Positions 52,853 through 62,018 of a stretch of DNA of 64,000 nucleotides are shown piece by piece; the first letter of the stretch is position 1; the number at the start of each line of letters is the position of its first letter. A program made the translations under genes and the position numbers. The stretch covers positions 38,446-102,445 of the forward strand of contig CACJWK010000006.1 in assembly GCA_902597095.1 (NCBI GenBank). Reading direction: 5' to 3'. The stretch comes from an uncultured Pseudohongiella sp. GTDB lineage: Bacteria; Pseudomonadota; Gammaproteobacteria; Pseudomonadales; Pseudohongiellaceae. The notes beneath the pieces are model-generated. The model was not told the DNA's origin. It did not search any database and saw nothing but the letters and a program-made list of their open reading frames with translations.

Positions 52853-53318
52853 TGAAGAAGATAGATGTACAAGACTTAATTCAGCTATTGGGCATGGGAG
52901 GGATCATTGGCTCACTCGTATTTGTTGGCTTGGAAATGAAGCAATTTCAAAGTATCGCCCTTGCGGGACAGCAAGCATTGAGAACTCAGTTCTTTTTTGA
53001 CGGGGCAGACGCGTTATCAGAACCATAGAAGAGCAACCAAACATTAGTGGAGATATGAATGGCGATATACCGGTCACTGAGGACTATGAATGGGTGGTTG
53101 AAAACAGTATGCATCGGCTTTGGTGGATATATGAGAATGATTTTGTTCAGTACAGCCTTGGATTAATGGATGAAAATATCTGGCAGACAAAATTAAACGC
53201 TATGGAATTTGTCTACAACAGTTGCCTATCTCGGCCTGTGTTTGACTTTAGGAAGAGTCTCCTTGATGCCCGATTAGTTTCCCTAATCGAAGATTTTCCA
53301 GATGCTTGCACTAATTGA
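52852..53318 (+). pseudogene. Island-family paralogue 6, frameshifted
   Basis: ATG 52852 opens KKIDVQDLIQLLGMGGIIGS and LVFVGLEMKQFQSIALAGQQ, but ends at TAG after LSEP. A second frame continues the protein: VIRTIEEQPNISGDMNGD, ENDFVQYSLGLMDENIWQTK and Cys in NSCLSRP and DACTN, ending at 53318. A one-base loss near 53000 explains the break. Closest in DNA to paralogue 1. Confidence 0.8.
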
Positions 53319-53320
53319 TT

Positions 53321-53593
53321 ATGCTACGACGATACCTAGAACAGCGTCACACTGACCTAGACAGCGGGCGCAGTTGTTTAGCTTTGGAACGTGAATACTG
53401 GTAAGCACTCGAAGTCCTGGCCGATGAAGACGGCTGGAACAACTGGCGTGATTACTCCTATGTACGGCTACTACCATACAAGCCTGAAGACATATCTTTA
53501 GCCAGTCATGTGCGGAAGATGGGGATTGTGTACTGTTTGATGAGTGGAGGTCGGGTGATTGTGGTGACAGGTGTTTGGCCAAGCTTCACCTAA
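53321..53593 (+). pseudogene. Ribbon-helix-helix gene, copy 1, nonsense-mutated
   Basis: Starts MLRRYLEQRHTDLDSG and reads LALEREYW, then TAA at 53402-53404 (codon 28) where copy 2 has CAA (Gln). The frame continues, ALEVLADEDGWNNWRD and SLASHVR, to TAA 53591. Apart from that stop the gene is intact over 91 codons, so the mutation is recent or tolerated. Confidence 0.75.
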
Positions 53594-53744
53594 GCGAGAC
53601 GTACTTTCATGGTTTCCGCCAAACATCTCGCTCGTTATAACACTCAAACTCTTCTATTTAGATACAAAACTTACGATAAAATCTCGGTTTAAACTGCTAG
53701 TTTCATACTATTGCGTTTTGCCCCTAAAGTCTTACAGCTATTCG

Positions 53745-54911
53745 CTAGTCCGAAAATATTTGGGAAAGCTTTAAATCCACGCTAGGAAGAACAGCATCGT
53801 AGGAGAGTTCGTAAGTTTTTATTGCAGAGTAAAACGAATCCAAACTTATTGAAAATACTTCCAAAAATTTAGCTTTCCAATTATCTACGTTTGGACTTGC
53901 CAGGAAAAACTCCTGGAATATTTTCCTGTAAGCTTCAGTCTCGCTCAATCCTAGCTTTTGCAGCTCTGCACTAAGAACTAATGTCATGAATACCGAGCCG
54001 GAGTAATTAATGTCTGCCTCGCCACCAGAAGCAGTATAAGACTCGTACGAAGCAGTATTTTCTCTAACCTGTTCAGAAAGACTTGGTCCCTGGGCCGAAG
54101 AGAAATAATCAATGCCATAATGCTCTTGCACATAAATTGATTCAAGCGTTGCAGCTGGCCCCTCCATTAGCCATTTGATTCCAAAATTGTTGGCATGGCT
54201 AAGTTGATATACGTGAAAATATTCATGGGGTATTATGCTGTAACGATGTATTTGGTTGTATTCGAATTCTGACGCGGGAATTTCGAGGCTCATCCAGCGA
54301 AAATGGCCGCCTTCTCCTCCTCCGCAAATACATCCGCCACTTACAAAAGGCAGTGGCCGTCCGGCATCACTTTTCCATGCGAATATCGGCATACTATACC
54401 AATCAGATTTAGCATAAATGGGAATGTCTCTCTGAAGATTATTCATTATTTGTTCAAATTCGTTCCGCCATTCGCTGGGGAGGGAATCATCTAAAACATA
54501 TCTAAATTTGTAGTCCGCAATGCCCGCAGCAATTGACTCAGAGAAACCAACACCCGAGACAGCGTCTATCTTGAGTACTACATCGTTGAGCTCGATTGAA
54601 GCATCTGGCGTTCTAATATAAGAGATTTTTAATTCTTGAGCTGCCATATCATAGAAGTCGACTTCTGCCGGCCAAGGCGATGGATGAATGTATGGAGGCC
54701 AAGCTTTTCCCAGAGAGAGTATTGCACCCGGGGTAATTTGCACATTCGTGGCATAGATAGATTCGGTTTTACTAGACCCATCTCCAGCAAGGACATGGGA
54801 TAAAGTTATTGTGCCGGTAGCTGGGTCATAAACAGCATCAGCATACGCAGAAGCTATGAACCAAAAATGCAAAACAACATAAATGGATTTTTTTAATAAG
54901 TTAGCGTTCAT
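53745..54911 (-). CDS. Secreted zinc metallopeptidase with HEYFH motif
   Basis: 388 residues with a signal peptide (about 1-25). The zinc motif is SIIPHEYFHVYQLSHANNFG (HExxH), followed by a glutamate in WLMEGPAATLES about 20 residues on, a gluzincin arrangement. The N-terminal half is a beta-rich domain. No known family name. It may act in the periplasm or outside. Confidence 0.7.
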   Translation of the reverse strand: MNANLLKKSIYVVLHFWFIASAYADAVYDPATGTITLSHVLAGDGSSKTESIYATNVQITPGAILSLGKAWPPYIHPSPWPAEVDFYDMAAQELKISYIRTPDASIELNDVVLKIDAVSGVGFSESIAAGIADYKFRYVLDDSLPSEWRNEFEQIMNNLQRDIPIYAKSDWYSMPIFAWKSDAGRPLPFVSGGCICGGGEGGHFRWMSLEIPASEFEYNQIHRYSIIPHEYFHVYQLSHANNFGIKWLMEGPAATLESIYVQEHYGIDYFSSAQGPSLSEQVRENTASYESYTASGGEADINYSGSVFMTLVLSAELQKLGLSETEAYRKIFQEFFLASPNVDNWKAKFLEVFSISLDSFYSAIKTYELSYDAVLPSVDLKLSQIFSD

Positions 54912-55108
54912 TTCTGTGCTCTTTATCTGGTGATTTAGCCAACAGCAGTATATTCGATATCTACTTTAGTTCTTCTTTTCTGGGCTCAAACTCGTCTTTA
55001 GGTTGCCATCCATTCTCAATAGATGTCAAAGCATTTTCAAAATCAGCGAAGAAATCTTAGCGAATCTAAGAGAAGAAGAGATTTAATAGAGGATAGAAGC
55101 ACTAACTG

Positions 55109-55369
55109 ATGCTCAGACGATACCTAAAACAGCGTCACATCTACTTAAAAGGCGGGTTAACCTGTTTAGCTTTGGAGCGTGAATACTGGCAAGCACTTGA
55201 AGTCCTGGCCTATGAAGACGGCTGGAACAACTGGCGTGATTTCTTCTACATGCGGGTGCTACCAGACAAACCTGAAGGCATATCTTTGGCCAGTCATGTG
55301 CGACGCCTTGATTCGGGAACTTCTTTCTGCTTTCTTTTGATGGGAGAAAATGAGGTTTCGTCAGTATAA
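55109..55369 (+). CDS. Ribbon-helix-helix domain protein, copy 2
   Basis: 86 residues. The pattern LTCLALEREYWQALEVLAYE, DGWNNWRDFFYMRV and PEGISLASHVRR matches the RHH_4-type domain, which usually ends SALRVFVL; here it drifts after SHVRR, so the C-terminus may be altered. Such proteins bind DNA. It is a duplicate of 53321-53593. Confidence 0.65.
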   Translation: MLRRYLKQRHIYLKGGLTCLALEREYWQALEVLAYEDGWNNWRDFFYMRVLPDKPEGISLASHVRRLDSGTSFCFLLMGENEVSSV

Positions 55370-55374
55370 CCAAC

Positions 55375-57732
55375 CTATCCGATCAGGTACTCAACTCCAG
55401 TGCTTGACAACCCTACCAAGTCAATGTTCGTGGTGTTTATCTCATTATCGGCAACGAGCTTGGCTAAACCTGCCGCAGACAGCTCTCCGCTATCTACCAG
55501 CCCGGCATATTGAGAGACTATTTCGATTGGCGCTACGCCACCTACTAAAGTGTTATAGAAATGTGAGACAAGCTCTGTGCCTGTAGGGTTTTCTCCAAAG
55601 ACTTCAGTAACTGCAGCTTGCAGTAGCTCATCATAGCTCATCCCACCATCCAAGAGGTTAAGAACAAAGCCAACTAAGTTTGCGTCAGTTGCAAATTCTG
55701 CGCCTAAAAATGCACCAAGTGTTTTAACAGCGATTCCTGCATTACCATCTAAGTCGATTGCTAAGTTGACGTCTTCAAAAATAGCTCTCTCTATATTCCG
55801 GAGCGTAGATTTTTCAGTCTCGCTTTCAAATGTCCAAGCTGTGCGAAGTGCAATTTCACCAGATTGGTCATAGTCAATAAAAGTACTAATCGTGTAGTCA
55901 ATAGCAGGTACAGTAAAAATAGCGAAATCTATCCCTTCTTTACCATCAATGACATTCGTACCAGCAAGCCCCCAAATTCGGTTAGATAATGAATTTCCTG
56001 TTAACGCATCTGAAAACTCAGACCCTTTAAGGTTCTCTATTTCAGTGCCGAAATTGACTGTAATTTGCCCTGGCGCCGTTATTAATTCCGCTTTCTTAGT
56101 AAGCCCTTTAAACCCATGGTATCCAGGCTCCAAGAATATTGTAACTGATTCAGGCGAAGCCGAAGCATCTATCATATCTGTACCTCCACCATCCCAGACG
56201 AAGTTTGCCTCGTGAGTTCTGAATGTGTAGGTATCATTAGCAGTTCGCGCTTTTTTGCTTGGCCCGTAAATGTACTGAAGAGCCGCTATATCAAGGGGAG
56301 AGAACGCAAGCACATACTCTTCGGCGCTGCTGTTGTAGCTCATTTGGGTCCATCTGCTGATATCCTCTGCATCGCTGAGATATGGAGGAGGAGCTACTTC
56401 ACCGCTCCCTGTAGACGGGGTATCAGAAACATGCCTCAACCCAAGGGCATGACCAAATTCATGAGAAAATAGATGAGCGTTGTAACTGCCAGTGACAATA
56501 TCCTTGTTGGTGCTGTCAATCCGAATATCGCTACCTGCAAAATCACTCCAAGGAAACTGAGCATTACCTCCAACGCCTGCGGGCAGGTCAGTTGCCCATA
56601 TTGCGATATGGTTTCGTTCGGACGCCTGTTCCGAAAGTTGAAAAGTGACATCAATCAGATTTTCGACCTCAGCAAAAAAACTGCTAATATTGGCTTTGGA
56701 TAATTCACTGAATGATTGAAAGTTCCTATTAAATTCAGCGTCTTCATAATAACCTGGTAGTTGGGTGGGAAATGAGTAAGTAAACTTCTTGCCTGAGCCA
56801 AGAAAACCACTGAATGCGCCAGCATTTTCATCTACCACTGAAGCTATCCAGTATGGAGCTGGAAGCACGCTTGTTGAATACTCTAATCTCTCGATGCTTT
56901 GAGGCAAGATTGCGAAATCGACATTAATGACTGCTGTATCGTTTCCAGCTTCGTCATAAATCTCAAAATATCTTGTATTGATTACATAGGTATCGTCTCC
57001 AAGACCTCCTACCAAGTAATCGAAACCCTCTTCGGCGTACAAAACATCCTCGCCCTCCTGACCATATAGCCAATCATCCCCGCTCCCACCTCGAAGCTCA
57101 TCGTCCCCAGCACGACCAACCAGAAAGTCATTTCCGTCACCGCCACTTAATGTGTCATTACCAGTCCCGCCAAATATTTCATCGTTACCCGCTTGCCCAT
57201 ACGCAGTATTGGCACCATCTGAATCAAAATATATCCATTGGGAAATGCGACCAACATCGGACTGTTCGGTCACATATCCATTAATATTATCGTTGCCTTC
57301 TTCTCCATAAGCGGTGTCATTACCAGGTCCAAAGCGAAAAAAATCATCGCCTTGTCCACCATACAAAGTGTCGTCGCCTTCTCTGCCTGACAGTAAATCA
57401 GCACCTACGCCACCGTATATAACATCAGCACCTTCGGAACCAATTAGGGCATCATCACCACTCTGCCCGTAAATCAGATCTCCTGATTGACCACCAATTA
57501 CAAAATCATTGCCGCCGCCTGCGTATATCGTGAGGGACTCAGCGGAATACCAGTATGACCAAGAAAGACTCGCAGTGTAGTCTGACAAGTTACTATCTTT
57601 TGGGTCTCCATTTATCCAATCATCTCCATCGCCAGCTACAACGATGTCAATACCACCATTTGTTTTTATAAAATCGGAACCGTCCGTACCATTAAGGATT
57701 TCGCTGGCCGCTGTTCCGTTTATGTTTGGCAT
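55375..57732 (-). CDS. RTX-repeat zinc metalloprotease (M10-like)
   Basis: 785 residues. RTX nonapeptides (GGxGxDxx) fill about residues 10-260, for example GGVGADLLSGREGDDTLYGG. The M10-type zinc motif HEFGHALGLRH is near 427-437 and a Met-turn TQMSYNSS follows. The C-terminal about 150 residues resemble a DUF4214-like region (MSYDELLQAAVTEVFG, GELSAAGLAKLVADNE). The order is unusual: in serralysins the protease comes first and RTX repeats last. It is probably secreted by type I export; no exporter is in the window. Confidence 0.85.
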   Translation of the reverse strand: MPNINGTAASEILNGTDGSDFIKTNGGIDIVVAGDGDDWINGDPKDSNLSDYTASLSWSYWYSAESLTIYAGGGNDFVIGGQSGDLIYGQSGDDALIGSEGADVIYGGVGADLLSGREGDDTLYGGQGDDFFRFGPGNDTAYGEEGNDNINGYVTEQSDVGRISQWIYFDSDGANTAYGQAGNDEIFGGTGNDTLSGGDGNDFLVGRAGDDELRGGSGDDWLYGQEGEDVLYAEEGFDYLVGGLGDDTYVINTRYFEIYDEAGNDTAVINVDFAILPQSIERLEYSTSVLPAPYWIASVVDENAGAFSGFLGSGKKFTYSFPTQLPGYYEDAEFNRNFQSFSELSKANISSFFAEVENLIDVTFQLSEQASERNHIAIWATDLPAGVGGNAQFPWSDFAGSDIRIDSTNKDIVTGSYNAHLFSHEFGHALGLRHVSDTPSTGSGEVAPPPYLSDAEDISRWTQMSYNSSAEEYVLAFSPLDIAALQYIYGPSKKARTANDTYTFRTHEANFVWDGGGTDMIDASASPESVTIFLEPGYHGFKGLTKKAELITAPGQITVNFGTEIENLKGSEFSDALTGNSLSNRIWGLAGTNVIDGKEGIDFAIFTVPAIDYTISTFIDYDQSGEIALRTAWTFESETEKSTLRNIERAIFEDVNLAIDLDGNAGIAVKTLGAFLGAEFATDANLVGFVLNLLDGGMSYDELLQAAVTEVFGENPTGTELVSHFYNTLVGGVAPIEIVSQYAGLVDSGELSAAGLAKLVADNEINTTNIDLVGLSSTGVEYLIG

Positions 57733-58230
57733 GGCTTTTTCTCGTCAGACTTTTTAGTTTGTAAGCTCGAGTTTGCAATATACTGCTAGCTTTGTGCATG
57801 TCTTTGTAAGATTTAGTACCGCCAGTCTTGTCGTATGCGTCCCAACATAAAACCCACTTCTTTTTTCAAAATCGGCTCAAGCAAGTCTAGGAAGATGCTA
57901 TAACTAATTCAGTAGGCGAATCTGACTCCCGCCCCCTATTCATCATAGCGGGGTCTATATAAAACTTGGGGGGCTAAACTGGTCAAAAAGTGACCAAAAT
58001 TGCCGGCTGTGGCGTGTTATTGGTGGGACAGTTGGTGTGATATACGCTGAATGCCTCTGAAAGGCCCATATTTACCGAACTGTCAGTGTCTGCCGCGGAC
58101 ACCATTCTTTGGGGCAACACGAAGCCGGTTCTGGGCAGAATACACAGTGAACTCTTGCGGCTGGATTTCGACTGAGATCAGTCGAGCCAGATGCGGTAGT
58201 CAACCAACCCTAAGCGATAGGTAAACGACG
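57733..58230. other. Right end of island and border region
   Basis: No protein gene seen. It holds a short hairpin TGGTCA-aaaag-TGACCA near 57979-57995, two TTGGTG direct repeats near 58019-58038, and the attR copy. It joins the island to the chromosome. Confidence 0.5.
58090..58104. repeat. attR, imperfect copy of tRNA-Arg(CCU) 3' end
   Basis: CTGCCGCGGACACCA, one mismatch to 46616-46630. Confidence 0.7.
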
Positions 58231-58938
58231 ATGAATGACTCCGTTACAGACTGGGACGCTCTGATACCAATGCTGCTCGCAGACTGGTGGAGCGTGTCAG
58301 AGGCTATGTGGTTGTTCGCCGGATTCAGACTTGTGCGGGATTCGGGGCGCCTGGTTTGTTTGCGAACCGGAGAGTCCTACCCGGAGCATCATCAGTCTGC
58401 CGAACTGGCGGCTGCTCGGGTCAATAATCTGAACTATCAGCAAATTTGGACGGCGTCCTCTCACCCGCTGGACGCCGGGATCTGCCGCGGAATCAATTAT
58501 GCCAACGCGCTGGAGGTTGAATACAGCAAGTACTACTTCTTGCACTGGTCCAAGAAACTCAGGGTGATTCCGGAGCTGATGACGCTGGAATGGCTGGGCT
58601 GGGCCAACGAGCAAGGCTATTTATCCAATGCGGACGAGCAGCGCATGGATGAATTGTTGAACAGCAAAGTGGTGTCGATTCACGTTGAGTCTGAACTAAT
58701 GCACTCTTCAGACCTGTTGCGCCTTATTGGCTTGCTGGAAGAACTGCTTGTTGATGACGCAGCGCACTCTGCTGCCGAACAATCTGCCAGAGGCTTTTTG
58801 AAAACGACTGAGCTGGTGAAAACCCTTGTGCAGGAAGCCGAAACTACAATGTGCCGGGTTGACCACGGCTTGAATCAGTCAAGCCTCAAACAAACCTTTG
58901 CACAGGCAAGAAGTCTTCTGAGAAAAACGCGGGAATGA
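58231..58938 (+). CDS. Hypothetical protein
   Basis: 235 residues, soluble, rich in aromatic and acidic residues. The N-terminus MNDSVTDWDALIPMLLADWW suggests a helical domain. I recognise no family. The GC content is like the core chromosome, so it is outside the island. Confidence 0.65.
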   Translation: MNDSVTDWDALIPMLLADWWSVSEAMWLFAGFRLVRDSGRLVCLRTGESYPEHHQSAELAAARVNNLNYQQIWTASSHPLDAGICRGINYANALEVEYSKYYFLHWSKKLRVIPELMTLEWLGWANEQGYLSNADEQRMDELLNSKVVSIHVESELMHSSDLLRLIGLLEELLVDDAAHSAAEQSARGFLKTTELVKTLVQEAETTMCRVDHGLNQSSLKQTFAQARSLLRKTRE

Positions 58939-59659
58939 AACGCCGATTTGATTTTGTTCACGGCAGCAAAGCTAAATCCGGTCTCCGGGAGTTCCATTAA
59001 GAATGCCATTTCAGCGACCAACGCTAAGCTTAGCGGAACCGGTGGCTTAATAGGGCAATCGGATGGCTGGGACATGAAAAACCGTCGGGCGTGAATTATG
59101 GGGTTGCTGATCAATAGGTTCGGGGGCGAGCAACTGGGCGCCGTTCGCGCGGCTTATAGCAGATCGTTGACATGGTTTATATATCGTAGCTGCGGCGTGA
59201 TCATCAGAAGACAGCGGACTCCAGCTCTCTGGGAATGCTGTCACCCACTTGTCTCAAGAAGCCTCTTACCCATCGACATCGTTCTGTCCTACTTTAACGA
59301 GTCGTCTATTTTTAAACCATTCTGGAAGTTTTGGCTGCAATGCTTGCAGTTGACGGTGCCATGTCGTCCTCAGACGATTCATCCACTAACTTCTCATGTG
59401 TCGATAATCGGGTGGCGCCTTCTGATAGAGATGTGAATTTCTTCGGCAGACTTACTTCAGCAAGCTGATAAGGGAATTTTAATGCGGGTCGGCTGCACTC
59501 AAACTGTTCGGCAAAGGATGCTATGAAGTAAGCAGTGCATTGGGTCGGCTTCACTCTATACTGAGTTGAGGCGTTGATGAAACTTGTGTTTCGATTTTCA
59601 GTCGGTTTGCCGGGCAGGCAAGAACCGGAGTGGTCCCTTCACGCGCATAAGTAGAAGCT
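58939..59659. other. Gene-poor stretch
   Basis: About 720 bases without a gene I can support on either strand. Short frames exist but show no family or coding pattern. It may be decayed sequence beside the island. Confidence 0.5.
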
Positions 59660-60220
59660 TTGGGTGTTGCCTGCTGGAGCGGTACAGCTATCCTGGCACC
59701 GCCTTGGCGCAGTGAGCCAGCCGCAACTTGGGCTAAGACCAGTCAGTGGTTTGGCCTTTACCGCGACTGGCGCATCGGATACGGTTATCTGAACCCAGCT
59801 TCGTTCGAGGGCCAGCGATTGAACCCGGATGCGTTATTCTCAGCCACTACGCCAATCCCTTTCCATGCGTTGAGTGCTACAGCCGCGATCGGGTTGGGGA
59901 CCGCTCAGCTGACCATGCGCAAAGGAGGCAGCATGCACCGCTTGATGGGGCGCCTGTGGTTGGGCCTGATGGCGCTGGTGGCGACGTCGTCTTTCTTCAT
60001 TCACGAACTCAACCTGTGGGGGCGGTACAGTCCGATCCACCTGCTCAGCCTTTGGACGCTGATTTCGATCGGGCTGACGGTTCATTATGCCCGCTCTGGC
60101 AACATTAAAAGACACAGACAATCCGCTACAGCTTTTTACTGGTTGGCGCTGATCCTGACCGGATTTTTTACCCTGTTGCCTGGCCGGATCATGTATGAAG
60201 TGCTCCTGGCCGGCGGTTAA
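59660..60220 (+). CDS. DUF2306-type membrane protein
   Basis: Up to 186 residues, with four hydrophobic segments from about residue 65. LFSATTPIPFHALSATAAIGLGTAQL, GSMHRLMGRLWLGLMALVATSSFFIHEL and the final HRQSATAFYWLALILTGFFTLLPGR match the DUF2306 family of small membrane proteins. The start is uncertain: the first residues look non-native, so the N-terminus may be shorter or damaged. No function known. Confidence 0.65.
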   Translation: MGVACWSGTAILAPPWRSEPAATWAKTSQWFGLYRDWRIGYGYLNPASFEGQRLNPDALFSATTPIPFHALSATAAIGLGTAQLTMRKGGSMHRLMGRLWLGLMALVATSSFFIHELNLWGRYSPIHLLSLWTLISIGLTVHYARSGNIKRHRQSATAFYWLALILTGFFTLLPGRIMYEVLLAGG

Positions 60221-60263
60221 AGCGAACTGCCGAAGTCGTAAGTTTCTTACCGTTCGAGCCGCG

Positions 60264-60545
60264 CTATTTGTTTTTGCTCTTGTACTGAGTGGGGCAGTAA
60301 GCCCGGAGAACGTCCTTCGGGCGCAACTTCTGGTGTTTGGTTGCCCGGCCGGATGTGCGCTGGCGCCAGAGTCGGAACGACCTGTCCTTGAGTGATTTTC
60401 TCATGAGCTTAATCACCTCTGTTTCCGACAAACTGAACTGAGCCTCGATCGCTTCGAAAGGGGTTCGGTCTTCCCAGGCCATCTCAATGACGCGGGACAG
60501 TTCAGCCGCGCTGAAGGCCTGTTGGTTTTCGTTGCTAGCGGTCAT
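60264..60545 (-). CDS. TIGR03643/DUF2805-type protein
   Basis: 93 residues. The pattern LSRVIEMAWEDRTPFEAIEA, FSLSETEVIKLMRKSLKDRSF and RLWRQRTSGRATKHQKLR matches the TIGR03643 family. These are conserved in photolyase-related and light-stress neighbourhoods; the function is unknown. Its ATG overlaps the stop of the small gene upstream (ATGA). Confidence 0.88.
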   Translation of the reverse strand: MTASNENQQAFSAAELSRVIEMAWEDRTPFEAIEAQFSLSETEVIKLMRKSLKDRSFRLWRQRTSGRATKHQKLRPKDVLRAYCPTQYKSKNK

Positions 60546-60703
60546 GATGCATTGTGGGTTGCTGTATTCGGCGTTTCGCTGTGTTTTTCATCTGCAGCGC
60601 CATCTTTCGTGTCATCTACAGTGTCGCTGCGCTTGGCGATTTCTTTGCGCAACCAATACAGATTCTTGGCATATTTCCGCCGCGTGTTCGGTTTAATCTT
60701 CAT
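60542..60703 (-). CDS. Small basic protein before the TIGR03643 gene
   Basis: 53 residues from ATG 60703 (MKIKPNTRRKYAKNLYWLRK), with an acidic, Thr/Asp-rich tail. ATGA overlap with the next gene suggests coupled translation. No family recognised; could be spurious. Confidence 0.4.
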   Translation of the reverse strand: MKIKPNTRRKYAKNLYWLRKEIAKRSDTVDDTKDGAADEKHSETPNTATHNAS

Positions 60704-60956
60704 GGTGTAGGGCCATTTAGTGATCATGGGTGACGAAGACCTTTAATTACTGAAATGAGTTGCTTCAGGGAGTCGTTTGACAGTGCCGACGAAGTTCGCG
60801 AAGCTTCTAACACTGACGGTACTCACAATATCGACAATGCCCCCAATGATCATGATGTTCACAGCGGTCGCGCTGCCACGGTTCTTACTGGGTTGCTGTG
60901 TGCCGTTCCCTCGAGCCTGCCTGGGGGCGGGCGGTGGCCAGGCAGATAGCGGCAGA

Positions 60957-61892
60957 TTAAGTATAGCTCAATGCGCTGACAGTCAATCCCACTTTCGGGT
61001 CCTGCTCGAGCAGCAATGATTGTTCGCAATTCGAGCAGGTTGTGGGCAGTATGACCAGCATGGCGACCGAATCACCGGGGCCACAAGAGCGATGCACGAC
61101 CTGAGCTTTAATCTGCTGGTCCTGTTGTACTAGCGCAATGTCCGCCCCGTCATTGAGTGCGTCTGACGGGCCGTCAGCCAGTAGCAAGAACAGGCGCTTT
61201 TTTGCTTCAGCCCGGTAATGCATCCGGGCAACCACCTCCTGTCCGGTGTAGCATCCCTTCTGGAAGTTAACGACGCCGGAGAGATCGTAGTTCAACAGCT
61301 GTGGCGTGAAAGCTTCGCTGTGCTGCGCGCTGACGTGAGCCCGGCCGGCAAGTGTCTCTGCGTAATCGTAGTGCCGGGAATCTGCCAGAGTCTGCTGGTC
61401 AGTCAGCCTCCGAAGACTTTCAGCCACCAAGTCTGCGTTTTCAGCGTTCCAGACCCACACTTGAAACCTGTCCGGGGTGCCGGCCAGTTTAATCATCGTG
61501 GCAGAGTTCGAAGTCGCCGTCTGATAGGAAAGAGTGGGAGGGGCGGGCAGCAGTTCGTTCAGTAAGAGGCGTTCATTAGCAACGATGCCAAAGGTGCGGC
61601 AGGGCCCGCTTTGGATTGCAACCTCTACTTTGGAAAATACTGCGTACTTGGAAAGTGTCTCGGCGATTTTCTGCCCATTGCCCTCGGAAATCTGCAGCAG
61701 ACAGCCTTCCGCGGAACGAACGCACAGGAAGTCTCCGATGACGCGCCCCTTCAGATTGCACAGCGCACCGGCCAGGCACTGTTCATTGGTCAGTTGTGTC
61801 ATGTCGCAGGTGACCTGTCCCTGTAAAAAAGGAATCGAGTCGGGTCCGGCGATCAGGACGTATTCATACTGTCTCAGTTCACACACTTGCAT
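60957..61892 (-). CDS. ygfZ: YgfZ-type folate-binding tRNA-modification/Fe-S repair protein
   Basis: 311 residues, GcvT-like fold. The family motif VNFQKGCYTGQEVVARMHYR is present, with GPDSIPFLQGQVTCDM near the N-terminus. In E. coli YgfZ supports Fe-S enzymes, including MiaB, under oxidative stress. It diverges from sdhE, the conserved arrangement. Confidence 0.95.
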   Translation of the reverse strand: MQVCELRQYEYVLIAGPDSIPFLQGQVTCDMTQLTNEQCLAGALCNLKGRVIGDFLCVRSAEGCLLQISEGNGQKIAETLSKYAVFSKVEVAIQSGPCRTFGIVANERLLLNELLPAPPTLSYQTATSNSATMIKLAGTPDRFQVWVWNAENADLVAESLRRLTDQQTLADSRHYDYAETLAGRAHVSAQHSEAFTPQLLNYDLSGVVNFQKGCYTGQEVVARMHYRAEAKKRLFLLLADGPSDALNDGADIALVQQDQQIKAQVVHRSCGPGDSVAMLVILPTTCSNCEQSLLLEQDPKVGLTVSALSYT

Positions 61893-62018
61893 GTTGATTC
61901 TCTGGATTTGCCCCTAGGTCAGTATTCGGCAGTTGAGTCTGCTAGAACGTGAAGCGGTATTGTCGCATAATGCGCCGCCTGCGGTTGGCCAATAGGTGCG
62001 CTCTGCGTACGTGATTAT

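Larger units (their letters stand above)
46616..58104. mobile_element. Genomic island integrated at tRNA-Arg(CCU), integrase absent
   Basis: The tRNA 3' end CTGCCGGGGACACCA (46616-46630) recurs as CTGCCGCGGACACCA (58090-58104), 14 of 15 bases identical, which marks attL and attR. The DNA between is visibly more AT-rich than both flanks and has few housekeeping genes. Contents: phage-like fragments, six copies of a small membrane-protein family, RHH repeats, secreted metallopeptidases. No intact tyrosine recombinase is present, so it is probably immobile or was moved by a partner. Confidence 0.75.

Noticed and set aside
52985..53020. Programmed frameshift in paralogue 6
   Set aside because: Although there is a T run, no slippery heptamer plus downstream structure was evident; a lost G in a G run is simpler.
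53319..53582. - strand 87-codon frame and its counterpart at 55113-55373
   Set aside because: Both are antisense shadows of the two copies of the ribbon-helix-helix gene; their similarity follows from the duplication.
54960..55058. Short - strand coding-like tail (DFFADFENALTSIENGWQPK ...) upstream of the HEYFH gene
   Set aside because: Only about 31 codons, no start and no recognised family; could be a fragment, not reported as a gene.
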